From an uncultured Opitutia bacterium (GTDB lineage Bacteria; Verrucomicrobiota; Verrucomicrobiia; Opitutales; Opitutaceae), in NCBI GenBank assembly GCA_903877135.1, contig CAIRCN010000053.1, positions 1 to 64,000 of the forward strand: a stretch of 64,000 nt of DNA, written 5' to 3'. The notes below the pieces were generated by a model. That model saw only the letters and a list, made by a program, of their open reading frames with translations, did not search any database and was not told the origin of the DNA. This document shows positions 56,972 to 64,000 of this stretch, in pieces. A program made the translations under genes and the position numbers. The stretch's first letter is position 1, and every line of letters starts with the position of its first letter.

Positions 56972-57643
56972 TCAAAGCGGCGGCTTGCGGGCCACGATCA
57001 GGAATTGCCGGCCCCATATCCGCCAGAGCCACGGCATCGCGATATAAAGCCGGACGAAAAAAAGCGGATATTCGGGCGCCTTCACCATAGTGAACGGCAG
57101 AAAGCACGGATGAATCAGGTCGATCTGGTAACCTTCAATCTCCACGGCCTCGCCAAGCGAGGCTTCGGTCAGGTAGACGTGATGGTCGAAGAAATCCCAA
57201 TATTCGCCATGGAGGTATTTTACGTTGGGCCCGACGGCAATCAGGAGGCCGCCGGGTTTGAGGCACCGCAGGGCGTGGCGCAGAGTTAGGCTCAGGGAAT
57301 TTTTATCGGGCAGATGCTCGAAAAAATTACTGGTGAAGACGACGTTGAGGCTGTTGTCAGGCAGCGGCCAGGGGGCGGAGCAGTCTTGCTGGAGGAACTC
57401 GGTCCCGGCGGCGAGATGGCGGCCGGCGTCGGGATTGAGGTCCATTGCCAGCTTCCGGGCCGCGCGAATGTTGTTGATAAACTCGCCGTAACCGCAGCCA
57501 AGGTCGAGCACGGTGGCGTCCGTGCGAACCCACCGTGAGAAAAACGACGCGGTCAGAATTTTCCAGACTTTGTCGCGATATGCGGCGGTGCGGACGAAGC
57601 GCCGATGGTAGATTTTCGAGAGTTCCTGAGGCGTGTTGGTCAT
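56972..57643 (-). CDS. Class I SAM methyltransferase
   Basis: A 223-residue methyltransferase. TVLDLGCGYGEFINNI is motif I, LAMDLNPDAGRHL the acidic loop, LNVVFTSNFFEHLPD motif II and CLKPGGLLIAVGPNVKY motif III. PNVKYLHGEYWDFFDHH is typical of methyltransferases next to GT2 and epimerase genes in glycan loci. The acceptor is unknown. It is 12 bp after the epimerase gene upstream and 14 bp before the GT2 gene. Confidence 0.87.
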   Translation of the reverse strand: MTNTPQELSKIYHRRFVRTAAYRDKVWKILTASFFSRWVRTDATVLDLGCGYGEFINNIRAARKLAMDLNPDAGRHLAAGTEFLQQDCSAPWPLPDNSLNVVFTSNFFEHLPDKNSLSLTLRHALRCLKPGGLLIAVGPNVKYLHGEYWDFFDHHVYLTEASLGEAVEIEGYQIDLIHPCFLPFTMVKAPEYPLFFVRLYIAMPWLWRIWGRQFLIVARKPPL

Positions 57644-57655
57644 GGCGCGGGGAGA

Positions 57656-58726
57656 TCAGCGGGGCGCTGAGAGGTCCAGCCACTCCGGGTGGGCCTGGGC
57701 GTGGGCGGCAATTTCGTCGAGGATGGCGGCGGCGGGCGTTTTTGGGTGCCAGTCCCAGAGGCGCGTGGCCTTGGCGTGGTCGAGCACGATCCATGGGATG
57801 TCGAAGGGGCGCGGGGTGCCGTCGGGCGCGACGGGATGCGGGCCGAAGTGCGCGGTGCACCAGTCGCTGAGCTGTTTCAGGGACATCGCGGAGGCGGCGC
57901 CGCCGGAGAAATTAGCGATGCGGTCAGCGGCGGAAAACCGGGGCGCGGCAAACTGTTTTTCCAGCAGCGGAACCAGATCGCGGGGGTGTAGGCAGTCGCG
58001 CACCTGATGGCCGTGGCCGCCGAAGCCGAGGTATTTGAGCGGGCGCCGGCGCAGCCAGGCGTTGATCCAGTAGGCGAAGATGCCCTGGTCGGCGCGGCCG
58101 AACTGCCCCGCACCGGCGAGCACGCCGCAGCGATTGATGAACACCGGGAAACCGAATGCCGCGCCGTATTCGAGAGCGAGGGCCTCTGAGGCGAGCTTGG
58201 TGGCGCCATAGAGCGACAGCGGCGCGGTGGTGGAGAAGGTTTCGTCGAGGCCGGCGGCGGTGAGGCCGGAAGGCAGGCGGGCGGCGAGCGGCGAGGGACG
58301 AAAGGCGCCGTCGGCGGCGACGACCTCCAGCGTGGTGAGCGGCTCGATGGCATAGACGCGGCTGGTGGAGAGGAGTATGAAGCCGGCTTTGTGCGCCTTG
58401 CAGTATTCGAGGAGGTTGAGGGTGCCGCCGAGGTTATGGTCCACGAGCTCGCGCGAACTGGTGCGGCCGTCGATGCCGGCGAGCACACTGGGGTTGGCGG
58501 CGGCATCGATGACGAAATCGGCGGCGGGCAGCGCGTCGATGTCGCGGGCATAGCGCAGGTCGGCTGTGATGACCTTGACGCCGAGCTTCTGCAACGGCTC
58601 GAGGTTGGTTTCGCTGCCGGGTCGGATATAGTTGTCGAAGCCAGTGATCTGGTGTCCGGCGGCGACCAGCGCCCGGGCAAGAGTGTTGCCGACGAAGCCG
58701 CACACGCCGGAGGTCAGGAGTTTCAT
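57656..58726 (-). CDS. NAD-dependent sugar epimerase, CDP-paratose 2-epimerase-like
   Basis: A 356-residue extended SDR. TSGVCGFVGNTLARAL binds NAD, FDNYIRPGSETNLEPL matches the 'NL.R.GS..NL..L' loop of CDP-paratose 2-epimerases, and LYGATKLASEALALEYGAAF holds the YxxxK motif. CGVLAGAGQFGRADQGIFAYWIN and GFGGHGHQVRDCLHPRDL also fit that group, but divergently from the gene at 59466. Sugar specificity is therefore open. It is 12 bp from the methyltransferase gene. Confidence 0.82.
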   Translation of the reverse strand: MKLLTSGVCGFVGNTLARALVAAGHQITGFDNYIRPGSETNLEPLQKLGVKVITADLRYARDIDALPAADFVIDAAANPSVLAGIDGRTSSRELVDHNLGGTLNLLEYCKAHKAGFILLSTSRVYAIEPLTTLEVVAADGAFRPSPLAARLPSGLTAAGLDETFSTTAPLSLYGATKLASEALALEYGAAFGFPVFINRCGVLAGAGQFGRADQGIFAYWINAWLRRRPLKYLGFGGHGHQVRDCLHPRDLVPLLEKQFAAPRFSAADRIANFSGGAASAMSLKQLSDWCTAHFGPHPVAPDGTPRPFDIPWIVLDHAKATRLWDWHPKTPAAAILDEIAAHAQAHPEWLDLSAPR

Positions 58727-58779
58727 GCGCGGTGAAACAAACACGCCGGCCGCCGGGGCGGAAGGCCAAACTTGCAAAC

Positions 58780-59403
58780 CTAGTGGGGTGGGGTGGCGGC
58801 TTCGGCGCGCGGGGCGCGGGCGCCTTGGGCGGTGGCCTGACGTTGCGCCTCCTCGTAGGCTTTGCGTTGTTCCAACCCGATCTCCAGCAGATCGGTCACG
58901 AGCATGCGGGCCTCGCGTTCTTGAAAGGCAGGCGTGCCGGGGGCGGGTGGCGGTGGCTGCGGCGGTAGGGACGGATTGGCCGGGGCCGCCGCGGGTGTGG
59001 TGGGCGGCGGTGCACTTGCGACGGGCGGAGTGATGTTGGCGCCGGGGATGACCACGCTCTTGCGGAGCGAAATGGTCAGGGTGCGGCCGCCGACGCGGAT
59101 CACGGCCTGGTCGAGGTTGGCGTCGTAGCTGAGCGCGGTGACGTCGTTGACGGTGGCGCCCAGCGGAATCCAGACGCTCTTTTTATCGCTGACGCGCGTG
59201 ACGCTGAGCAGGCCGCTCTTGTCCTGGGCCACGTAGCCGGACAACTGGTAGCCGTCCGTGGCGGCGCCGGCCGGGGTGGCCGTGGTCCCGCGCGGCAGGA
59301 AGGGCGAGTCCTTGGCCGTCGCGTCGGCCGCGGCACACATTCCCGGCGCCAGGGCGAGCGCCGTGGCTGGAAGCAAAAATCGGAGGGAAGGGAACCGCAA
59401 CAT
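58780..59403 (-). CDS. Secreted hypothetical protein with Pro-rich linker
   Basis: A 207-residue protein I do not recognise. A signal peptide (RFLLPATALALAPGMCAAA) is followed by a small beta domain (GYQLSGYVAQDKSGLLSVTR, SVWIPLGATVNDVTAL, GGRTLTISLRKSVVI) that vaguely recalls GspC/PilP-type periplasmic domains. A Pro/Ala linker (about 130-155) and a charged C-terminal helix (REARMLVTDLLEIGLEQRK) complete it. It sits between two epimerase genes, an odd place for an export-apparatus-like protein. Confidence 0.7.
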   Translation of the reverse strand: MLRFPSLRFLLPATALALAPGMCAAADATAKDSPFLPRGTTATPAGAATDGYQLSGYVAQDKSGLLSVTRVSDKKSVWIPLGATVNDVTALSYDANLDQAVIRVGGRTLTISLRKSVVIPGANITPPVASAPPPTTPAAAPANPSLPPQPPPPAPGTPAFQEREARMLVTDLLEIGLEQRKAYEEAQRQATAQGARAPRAEAATPPH

Positions 59404-59465
59404 GGGTGAGGCTTAGAACTGACGCAGAAAGGAAAGTTTCACAAGCCGGAGATTATCCCCCGCCG

Positions 59466-60527
59466 TCAGGCGCGCGGGCGAGACTGCCAGGCGGCGACGA
59501 TCTGACGGATGGTCTCCTCCAGCGATTGGGTGGTGTCCCACGCCGGGTAGTGCGCCCGCATCTTGCGCAGGTCGCTGTAATAGCAGATGTGGTCGCCGAT
59601 GCGGTTCTGGTCGATGTAGCTGTAGGTTTGCTTTTTGCCCGTGAATTTTTCGGCGAGGGCGAAGGCCTCGAGGATGGAGCAGGAGTTGGCCTTGCCGCCG
59701 CCGAGGTTGTAAACTTCGCCGGCGCGCGGCGCGGCGACAAACGCGGCCATGAAGCGCGCTACGTCGAGCGAGTGGATGTTGTCGCGGACCTGCTTGCCCT
59801 TGTAGCCGAAGACGCGGTATTCGCGGCCCTCGAGGTTGCATTTCACGAGGTAGCTGAGGAAGCCGTGGAGCTCGACGCCGGTGTGGTTTGGCCCGGTGAG
59901 GCAGCCGCCGCGGAGGCAGCAGCAGGGCAGGTTGAAATAGCGCCCATATTCCTGCACCATTACGTCGGCGGCGACTTTGGAGGCGCCGAAGAGCGAGTGC
60001 TTGGACTGGTCGATGGTGAAGGTTTCCGTGATGCCGTGTTCATAGGCGGGGTCGGCATAGTCCCAGCGGGTGTCGAGTTCGCGCAGGGCGATGCGGTTGG
60101 GGGCGTCGCCGTAAACTTTGTTCGTGCTCATGTGGACGAACGGCGACTCGGGCGCGGCTTGGCGCGTCGCCTCAAGCATGTTCAGCGTGCCGACGGCGTT
60201 GGTGTCGAAATCGTCGAACGGGATGGCCGCCGCGCGATCGTGGCTCGGCTGGGCCGCGGTGTGCACGATGACGTCGGGCCGCACCGCTTTCAAGAGCGCC
60301 AGCACGCTGACGCGGTCCCGGATGTCGAGCTCGTGGTGCACGAAGCCGGGCAGCTCGCGCGCGAGCCGCTGCTGGTTCCAGCGCGTGTCGCCCTGCGGGC
60401 CGAAAAAGACGGCGCGCTGGTTGTTGTCCACGCCATGGACGGCGAAGCCGAGTTCGCGGGCGAAATAGACGCAGACTTCGGAGCCGATCAGGCCGGAGGA
60501 GCCGGTGACGAGAAGGGTTTTGGCCAT
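59466..60527 (-). CDS. CDP-paratose 2-epimerase-like enzyme (RfbE/Tyv type)
   Basis: A 353-residue extended [21 protein letters not shown] binds [23 protein letters not shown] is the RfbE-specific loop, [12 protein letters not shown] the active-site block and [20 protein letters not shown] the YxxxK block. [20 protein letters not shown] and [15 protein letters not shown] are close to CDP-tyvelose epimerases that turn CDP-paratose into CDP-tyvelose. CDP-sugar precursor genes (RfbF, RfbG, RfbS) are not in the window, so the substrate could differ. It leads the nine-gene minus-strand run; ATG 60527 is the homologous start. Confidence 0.9.
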   Translation of the reverse strand: MAKTLLVTGSSGLIGSEVCVYFARELGFAVHGVDNNQRAVFFGPQGDTRWNQQRLARELPGFVHHELDIRDRVSVLALLKAVRPDVIVHTAAQPSHDRAAAIPFDDFDTNAVGTLNMLEATRQAAPESPFVHMSTNKVYGDAPNRIALRELDTRWDYADPAYEHGITETFTIDQSKHSLFGASKVAADVMVQEYGRYFNLPCCCLRGGCLTGPNHTGVELHGFLSYLVKCNLEGREYRVFGYKGKQVRDNIHSLDVARFMAAFVAAPRAGEVYNLGGGKANSCSILEAFALAEKFTGKKQTYSYIDQNRIGDHICYYSDLRKMRAHYPAWDTTQSLEETIRQIVAAWQSRPRA

Positions 60528-60653
60528 GGGAAAGGAAGAGGCGGATGAACGGCCCCAGCAAAGCGTCCCGAGGTGGGCTTTCGAGTTCAATCGGCGGTCA
60601 AAAGGCTTGTCGCTCCGGGAGAACTCACGGACATTGGGGCCAATCCGACTGCA

Positions 60654-62069
60654 ATGAGCATGAGCATGGCCGAACATTTCGACTGGGTCAGCACGCACGA
60701 CGCCGCGGCGCGCCGCGTGCAGTCGGGTTTTCACCGCCAGATCGCGGAGCAGCTGAGGCACCTGATTCCGGCGGGCAGCCGCGTGCTGGAGGTCGGTTGC
60801 GGGCGAGGAGACCTGCTGCGTGCGCTCCAGCCCGCCCGCGGCCTGGGGCTCGACCTGAGCCCGCGCATGCTCGAGCGGGCACGCACCGCCGATGCCGCCG
60901 GAAATTGCGAGTATCAACTGGGCGACGCCCACGCTTGGCGCGAGACGGAGAAGTTCGACTACATCGTGCTGGATTATCTGGTGGGCTATCTGTCCGACGT
61001 GCAGGCCGCGCTGGAAAACCTCCGCGCCGCCGCGCATCCGCGGACGCGGCTGTGCCTGACCTCGGTCAACAACGTCTGGACGCCGGTGCTCCGGCTCGGC
61101 CAGTGGCTCGGGGCCGTCACCCGCCAGCCGCCGAGCAACTGGCTTTCGACCAAGGACCTCGTCAACCTCCTTGAACTCTCCGGCTGGGAGGTCGTGCATC
61201 AGAGCACGGAGCAGTTGTTCCCGTTTCGCGTGCCGCTGCTTTCGGGATTTTTCAACCGGTTCCTCGTGCGGCTGCCGGGGCTGCGGCATTTCGGGTCGAG
61301 CCTCTACGTCGTCGCCCTCCCGGCGCCGGAACCGCTGGCGGGCGACCTGAGCTGCTCGGTGATTGTCCCGGCGCGCAACGAGTCGGGCAATATTCGCGCG
61401 GCGCTGGAGCGGATTCCCGTGCTCGGGACGCGGACCGAGGTGATTTTCGTCGAGGGACATAGCCGCGACGACACCTGGGCGGCTATCCAGCGTGAAGTCG
61501 CCGCCTACCGCGGGCCGCTGGAATTACACGCAATGCAGCAGCCCGGCCGCGGCAAGTGGGACGCGGTGCGCACCGGTTTCGCCGCGGCGACAGGCGACGT
61601 GCTAGTCATCCAGGACGCCGACCTCACGGCGCCGCCGGAGGACCTGCCGAAGTTTTTCGCGGCGGTGGCGTCGGGGCGGGTCGAGTTCGCCAACGGCAGC
61701 CGGCTCGTCTATCCGATGGAGAAGGAGGCAATGCGTTTCCTGAATCTGCTGGGCAACAAATTTTTTGCACTCGCGCTGTCGTTCACGCTCGGCCAGCCGA
61801 TCAAGGACAGCCTGTGCGGCACGAAGATGCTCCTGCGCCGCGACTACGAGCGCATCCTCGCGCGGATCGCGGTGCTGGGGGACTTCGATCCGTTTGGCGA
61901 TTTCAACCTGCTGTTTGGCGCGGCGCTGCTGAAGCTGCGGATTCGCGACATTCCGGTCCGCTACAAAGACCGCACCTACGGCGCGACGAACATCTCGCGC
62001 TTCCGCCATGGCTGGCTGCTGTTGAAGATGACCGCCTTTGGAATGCTCAAGCTGAAGTTTGGCAGGTAG
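60654..62069 (+). CDS. Fused SAM methyltransferase - GT2 glycosyltransferase
   Basis: A 471-residue two-domain protein. Residues about 10-200 are a class I methyltransferase ([43 protein letters not shown]). From about 233 a GT2 domain begins: [55 protein letters not shown] (split), [30 protein letters not shown] and [17 protein letters not shown], like polyprenyl-phosphate sugar synthases. The fusion implies that methylation and glycosyl transfer act on the same product. Start chosen at ATG 60654; ATG 60660 and 60666 are also possible. It is divergent from the epimerase across 126 bp. Confidence 0.87.
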   Translation: MSMSMAEHFDWVSTHDAAARRVQSGFHRQIAEQLRHLIPAGSRVLEVGCGRGDLLRALQPARGLGLDLSPRMLERARTADAAGNCEYQLGDAHAWRETEKFDYIVLDYLVGYLSDVQAALENLRAAAHPRTRLCLTSVNNVWTPVLRLGQWLGAVTRQPPSNWLSTKDLVNLLELSGWEVVHQSTEQLFPFRVPLLSGFFNRFLVRLPGLRHFGSSLYVVALPAPEPLAGDLSCSVIVPARNESGNIRAALERIPVLGTRTEVIFVEGHSRDDTWAAIQREVAAYRGPLELHAMQQPGRGKWDAVRTGFAAATGDVLVIQDADLTAPPEDLPKFFAAVASGRVEFANGSRLVYPMEKEAMRFLNLLGNKFFALALSFTLGQPIKDSLCGTKMLLRRDYERILARIAVLGDFDPFGDFNLLFGAALLKLRIRDIPVRYKDRTYGATNISRFRHGWLLLKMTAFGMLKLKFGR

Positions 62070-62217
62070 TCCGTTCGTGGGGCCCCAGTCTCTTGTTGTC
62101 GCAAATTAAATTCGCGGGTGTCACCTCAGAATTGTGGGGTTGCCCGGATTTGACGGACACGCGTTGAAACCAATTTCACCTCGCTAGGGCGCTTGGTCGC
62201 ATGCTCATCTGTGGACG

Positions 62218-63840
62218 ATGACTACGGATGGAACGGCGCCCCACGCGGCCTGGCCCGACCCGCCTCCGGCTTTCCCGCGGGAGCGCGGCTGGATGCGCTG
62301 GGGCTTGGTTCTCCTGGCCGTCCTGCCCTTCCAGCTTCCGCTTTTTCAACATCTGCTCATCAACCCGGCGGCCACGGGTTTCTTGGATTATGACTCTCCC
62401 TATTATCTGGCCAACGCCCGGGCGATTTTCGAGCGGGGAAACGGCTGGGCCTATCCCAACCCTTACGACCCTGATCCGCAGGCGTCGGTGATCTATTTTC
62501 ACTGGCTGATTTGGCTGCTGGGCTTTGGGGTGAAATTCATGCGTCTCGATCCTGGCGCATTGTTTGCTGCCATGGGTGTGGTCGGTTCGATCGTCTGCAG
62601 TGCGCTCACTTTGCGGCTTGTGGAACTGGTCTTGCCCGATTCCCGCCACCGTCCGGGATGGTTTCTTATCACGATGTGGGGAGGCGGCATTGTCTGCCTC
62701 TGCACCGCGCTTATCAATCTGAGCGGTGGTCAGCCGGTGTTTCAGGACCTGTTTCGGTTTGACGCCAGCGAAGGCTGGTGGGGGCCCAATTGGGGTCGCA
62801 ATCTCATCCTTCCGATGGAGGCAGTTTACCACTGCTTGGTGGCGGCTATTTGGATCGGAGTGTTGCAACGGCGCTGGCGGTTGGTGCTGGGAGCGGTGGG
62901 CGCACTGGCGGCCACGCATCCGTTTTCCGGCCTGCAGCACCTGCTGATCGTCAACGCCTGGCTGGGCGTACTGGCCGCGCGGGAACGCACACTTGCCGCA
63001 TGGGCCAGGATCGGAGTCGCTGCGGCGTTGCTGGCGGTGTTTGGTCTCTATTATTTCTGGTTTCTCAACCTGTTTCCGGCGCACCGCGCATTGATCGCGA
63101 TTTGGTCAACCGCGCATCAGGTGACGATGACTTACGTTCTGTTGAGCGTCGGACCGCTGGTGGTGATTGCGTTCTGGCGGATTTGCCGGGAGCACGGGGC
63201 CCTCGACGAACGCGGCTGGTTCTGGCTGACCACATTTTCCGTGACGTTCCTGCTGATGCGGCACGACTGGTTCATGGCCCCACACCAACCCGCACACTTC
63301 AGTCGCGGCTACCTCTGGTTCCCTCTGTGGTTGTTTGCTCTGCCGCAACTGCAGGAATGGGGTTGGTGGTGTGCACGAGTCCAGCCGCGCCTATTGAGGT
63401 TGGCCCTGTTTGGGCTGGTCGGCGGCCTGTGCCTTGCGGACAACACTGTCTTTCTCGGTCGCGAAATGGACAACGGGGAACTGGAACGGCTCGGGTTATC
63501 TGAAAATCAGCGCGAAATGTTTGGCTGGATCGACCGGGCGGGGCTGCGCGGCGTCTTGCTTTGTTACGACACTCGCGCGAGTTACTATTCTGCGACCTAC
63601 ACCGGAGTGCGCCCGTATTTTGGCCATCTTAACAACACCCCCGAAATAAATCGGCGCTGGCGCGAGGTGGCCGCCTGGCATCGCCGCGGCCAGGTCGGCG
63701 CCTGGTTCAAGACCATCGATTACGTCCTCATCGACCGCACCAACCCACCGGCCGCTTTCGACTGGTCGCAGTGGCGCGAACTCCACCGCAACTCCAAATA
63801 CATTTTGCTGGGGCGAACGGTGGCGTCGCGCCTGCGTTGA
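62218..63840 (+). CDS. Multi-spanning membrane protein, probable GT-C glycosyltransferase
   Basis: A 540-residue protein with about 11 helices. The loop after helix 1 has TGFLDYDSPYYLANARAIFERG, the Asp loop (YDSPYY) expected of GT-C transferases, followed by a Tyr/Pro-rich region (AYPNPYDPDPQASVIYFHW). It also has LAATHPFSGLQHLLIVN and ends with a soluble periplasmic part (ENQREMFGWIDRAG...). No family can be named with certainty. The 148-bp gap upstream shows no terminator, so it may have its own promoter. Confidence 0.72.
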   Translation: MTTDGTAPHAAWPDPPPAFPRERGWMRWGLVLLAVLPFQLPLFQHLLINPAATGFLDYDSPYYLANARAIFERGNGWAYPNPYDPDPQASVIYFHWLIWLLGFGVKFMRLDPGALFAAMGVVGSIVCSALTLRLVELVLPDSRHRPGWFLITMWGGGIVCLCTALINLSGGQPVFQDLFRFDASEGWWGPNWGRNLILPMEAVYHCLVAAIWIGVLQRRWRLVLGAVGALAATHPFSGLQHLLIVNAWLGVLAARERTLAAWARIGVAAALLAVFGLYYFWFLNLFPAHRALIAIWSTAHQVTMTYVLLSVGPLVVIAFWRICREHGALDERGWFWLTTFSVTFLLMRHDWFMAPHQPAHFSRGYLWFPLWLFALPQLQEWGWWCARVQPRLLRLALFGLVGGLCLADNTVFLGREMDNGELERLGLSENQREMFGWIDRAGLRGVLLCYDTRASYYSATYTGVRPYFGHLNNTPEINRRWREVAAWHRRGQVGAWFKTIDYVLIDRTNPPAAFDWSQWRELHRNSKYILLGRTVASRLR

Positions 63841-63849
63841 TGTGCCGGC

Positions 63850-64000
63850 TCAACGACCGCCGGTGGCGCGGGCGACCTCGGCGCCCCAGGTGCCGGCGAT
63901 GGCGGCGCCGTATTCCTCGAAACCGCCGGTGGCTAGCGGGCCCGTCAGGCGCGGGCGTGGGTTGCCGATGCGCCCGGTCGAGTAAAACGCCTCGTCGGTC
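63850..64000 (-). CDS. C-terminal end of an unidentified protein (partial)
   Basis: An open minus-strand frame of 49 codons runs in from beyond the window and stops at 63852-63850: FYSTGRIGNPRPRLTGP, then GGFEEYGAAIAGTWGAEVA and a final RATGGR. Codon use and GC3 fit the neighbours. I do not recognise it and the rest lies outside the window. It is tail to tail with the gene ending at 63840. Confidence 0.5.
   Translation of the reverse strand, partial: TDEAFYSTGRIGNPRPRLTGPLATGGFEEYGAAIAGTWGAEVARATGGR

Overview
The window is a GC-rich chromosomal segment that starts at the 3' end of an rRNA operon (partial 23S, then 5S and a terminator). The gene set points to a member of the Opitutaceae (Verrucomicrobiota): tandem RNase HIII and RNase HII genes, secreted proteins with the 'GFVI.G...LLRGVGPTL' beta domain that I associate with that family, a secreted heparinase-like lyase, and a very large polysaccharide locus. 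This assignment is inference from protein character, not from a search.

Region 1 (about 0.5-7.6 kb) is a gene graveyard mixed with live genes. It holds frameshifted scraps of a glycoamylase-family gene and of a 3'-5' exonuclease. It also holds an open but chimeric ORF that joins a YncE-like propeller to the C-terminal third of GTP-dependent PEP carboxykinase, and an aldo/keto reductase with two in-frame nonsense codons. Intact genes here are two small methyltransferase/RraA-type genes, tRNA-Ser(CGA), a zinc alcohol dehydrogenase that has lost two structural-zinc cysteines, and a cupin.

Region 2 (7.7-15.5 kb) is information processing: dnaE with a complete PHP metal site, rpsU with its own promoter and terminator, a TIM-barrel sugar isomerase, mutY, and rnhC-rnhB in tandem.

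Region 3 (15.7-31.1 kb) is mixed. It has a secreted heparinase II/III-like lyase, a PAS histidine kinase, a GH2 beta-mannosidase-like enzyme, and a Gly-rich secreted protein. It also has a broken Kelch-repeat gene (one amber codon, one frameshift, five exact 147-bp repeat units), an NtrC-type sigma-54 regulator, a PstS-like binding protein, a membrane-anchored transglutaminase-like protein, and an unrecognised protein with an Arg/Gly-rich N-terminus.

Region 4 (31.1-63.8 kb) is one polysaccharide or glycolipid locus of about 28 genes in alternating divergent blocks. It has GT4 and GT2 glycosyltransferases, multi-spanning GT-C-like enzymes, an MBOAT plus SGNH O-acetylation pair, polyprenyl-phosphate-mannose synthase beside a PIG-V-like mannosyltransferase, and a DegT aminotransferase beside an ArnC/GtrB-like transferase. 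RmlA and RmlB sit next to a plant NRS/ER-like epimerase/reductase that could replace RmlC and RmlD. Two CDP-paratose 2-epimerase-like genes, several SAM methyltransferases (one fused to a GT2), and a serine-palmitoyltransferase-like alpha-oxoamine synthase complete the locus. The likely output is a decorated surface glycan containing L-rhamnose, amino sugar, mannose and possibly a CDP-derived dideoxyhexose.
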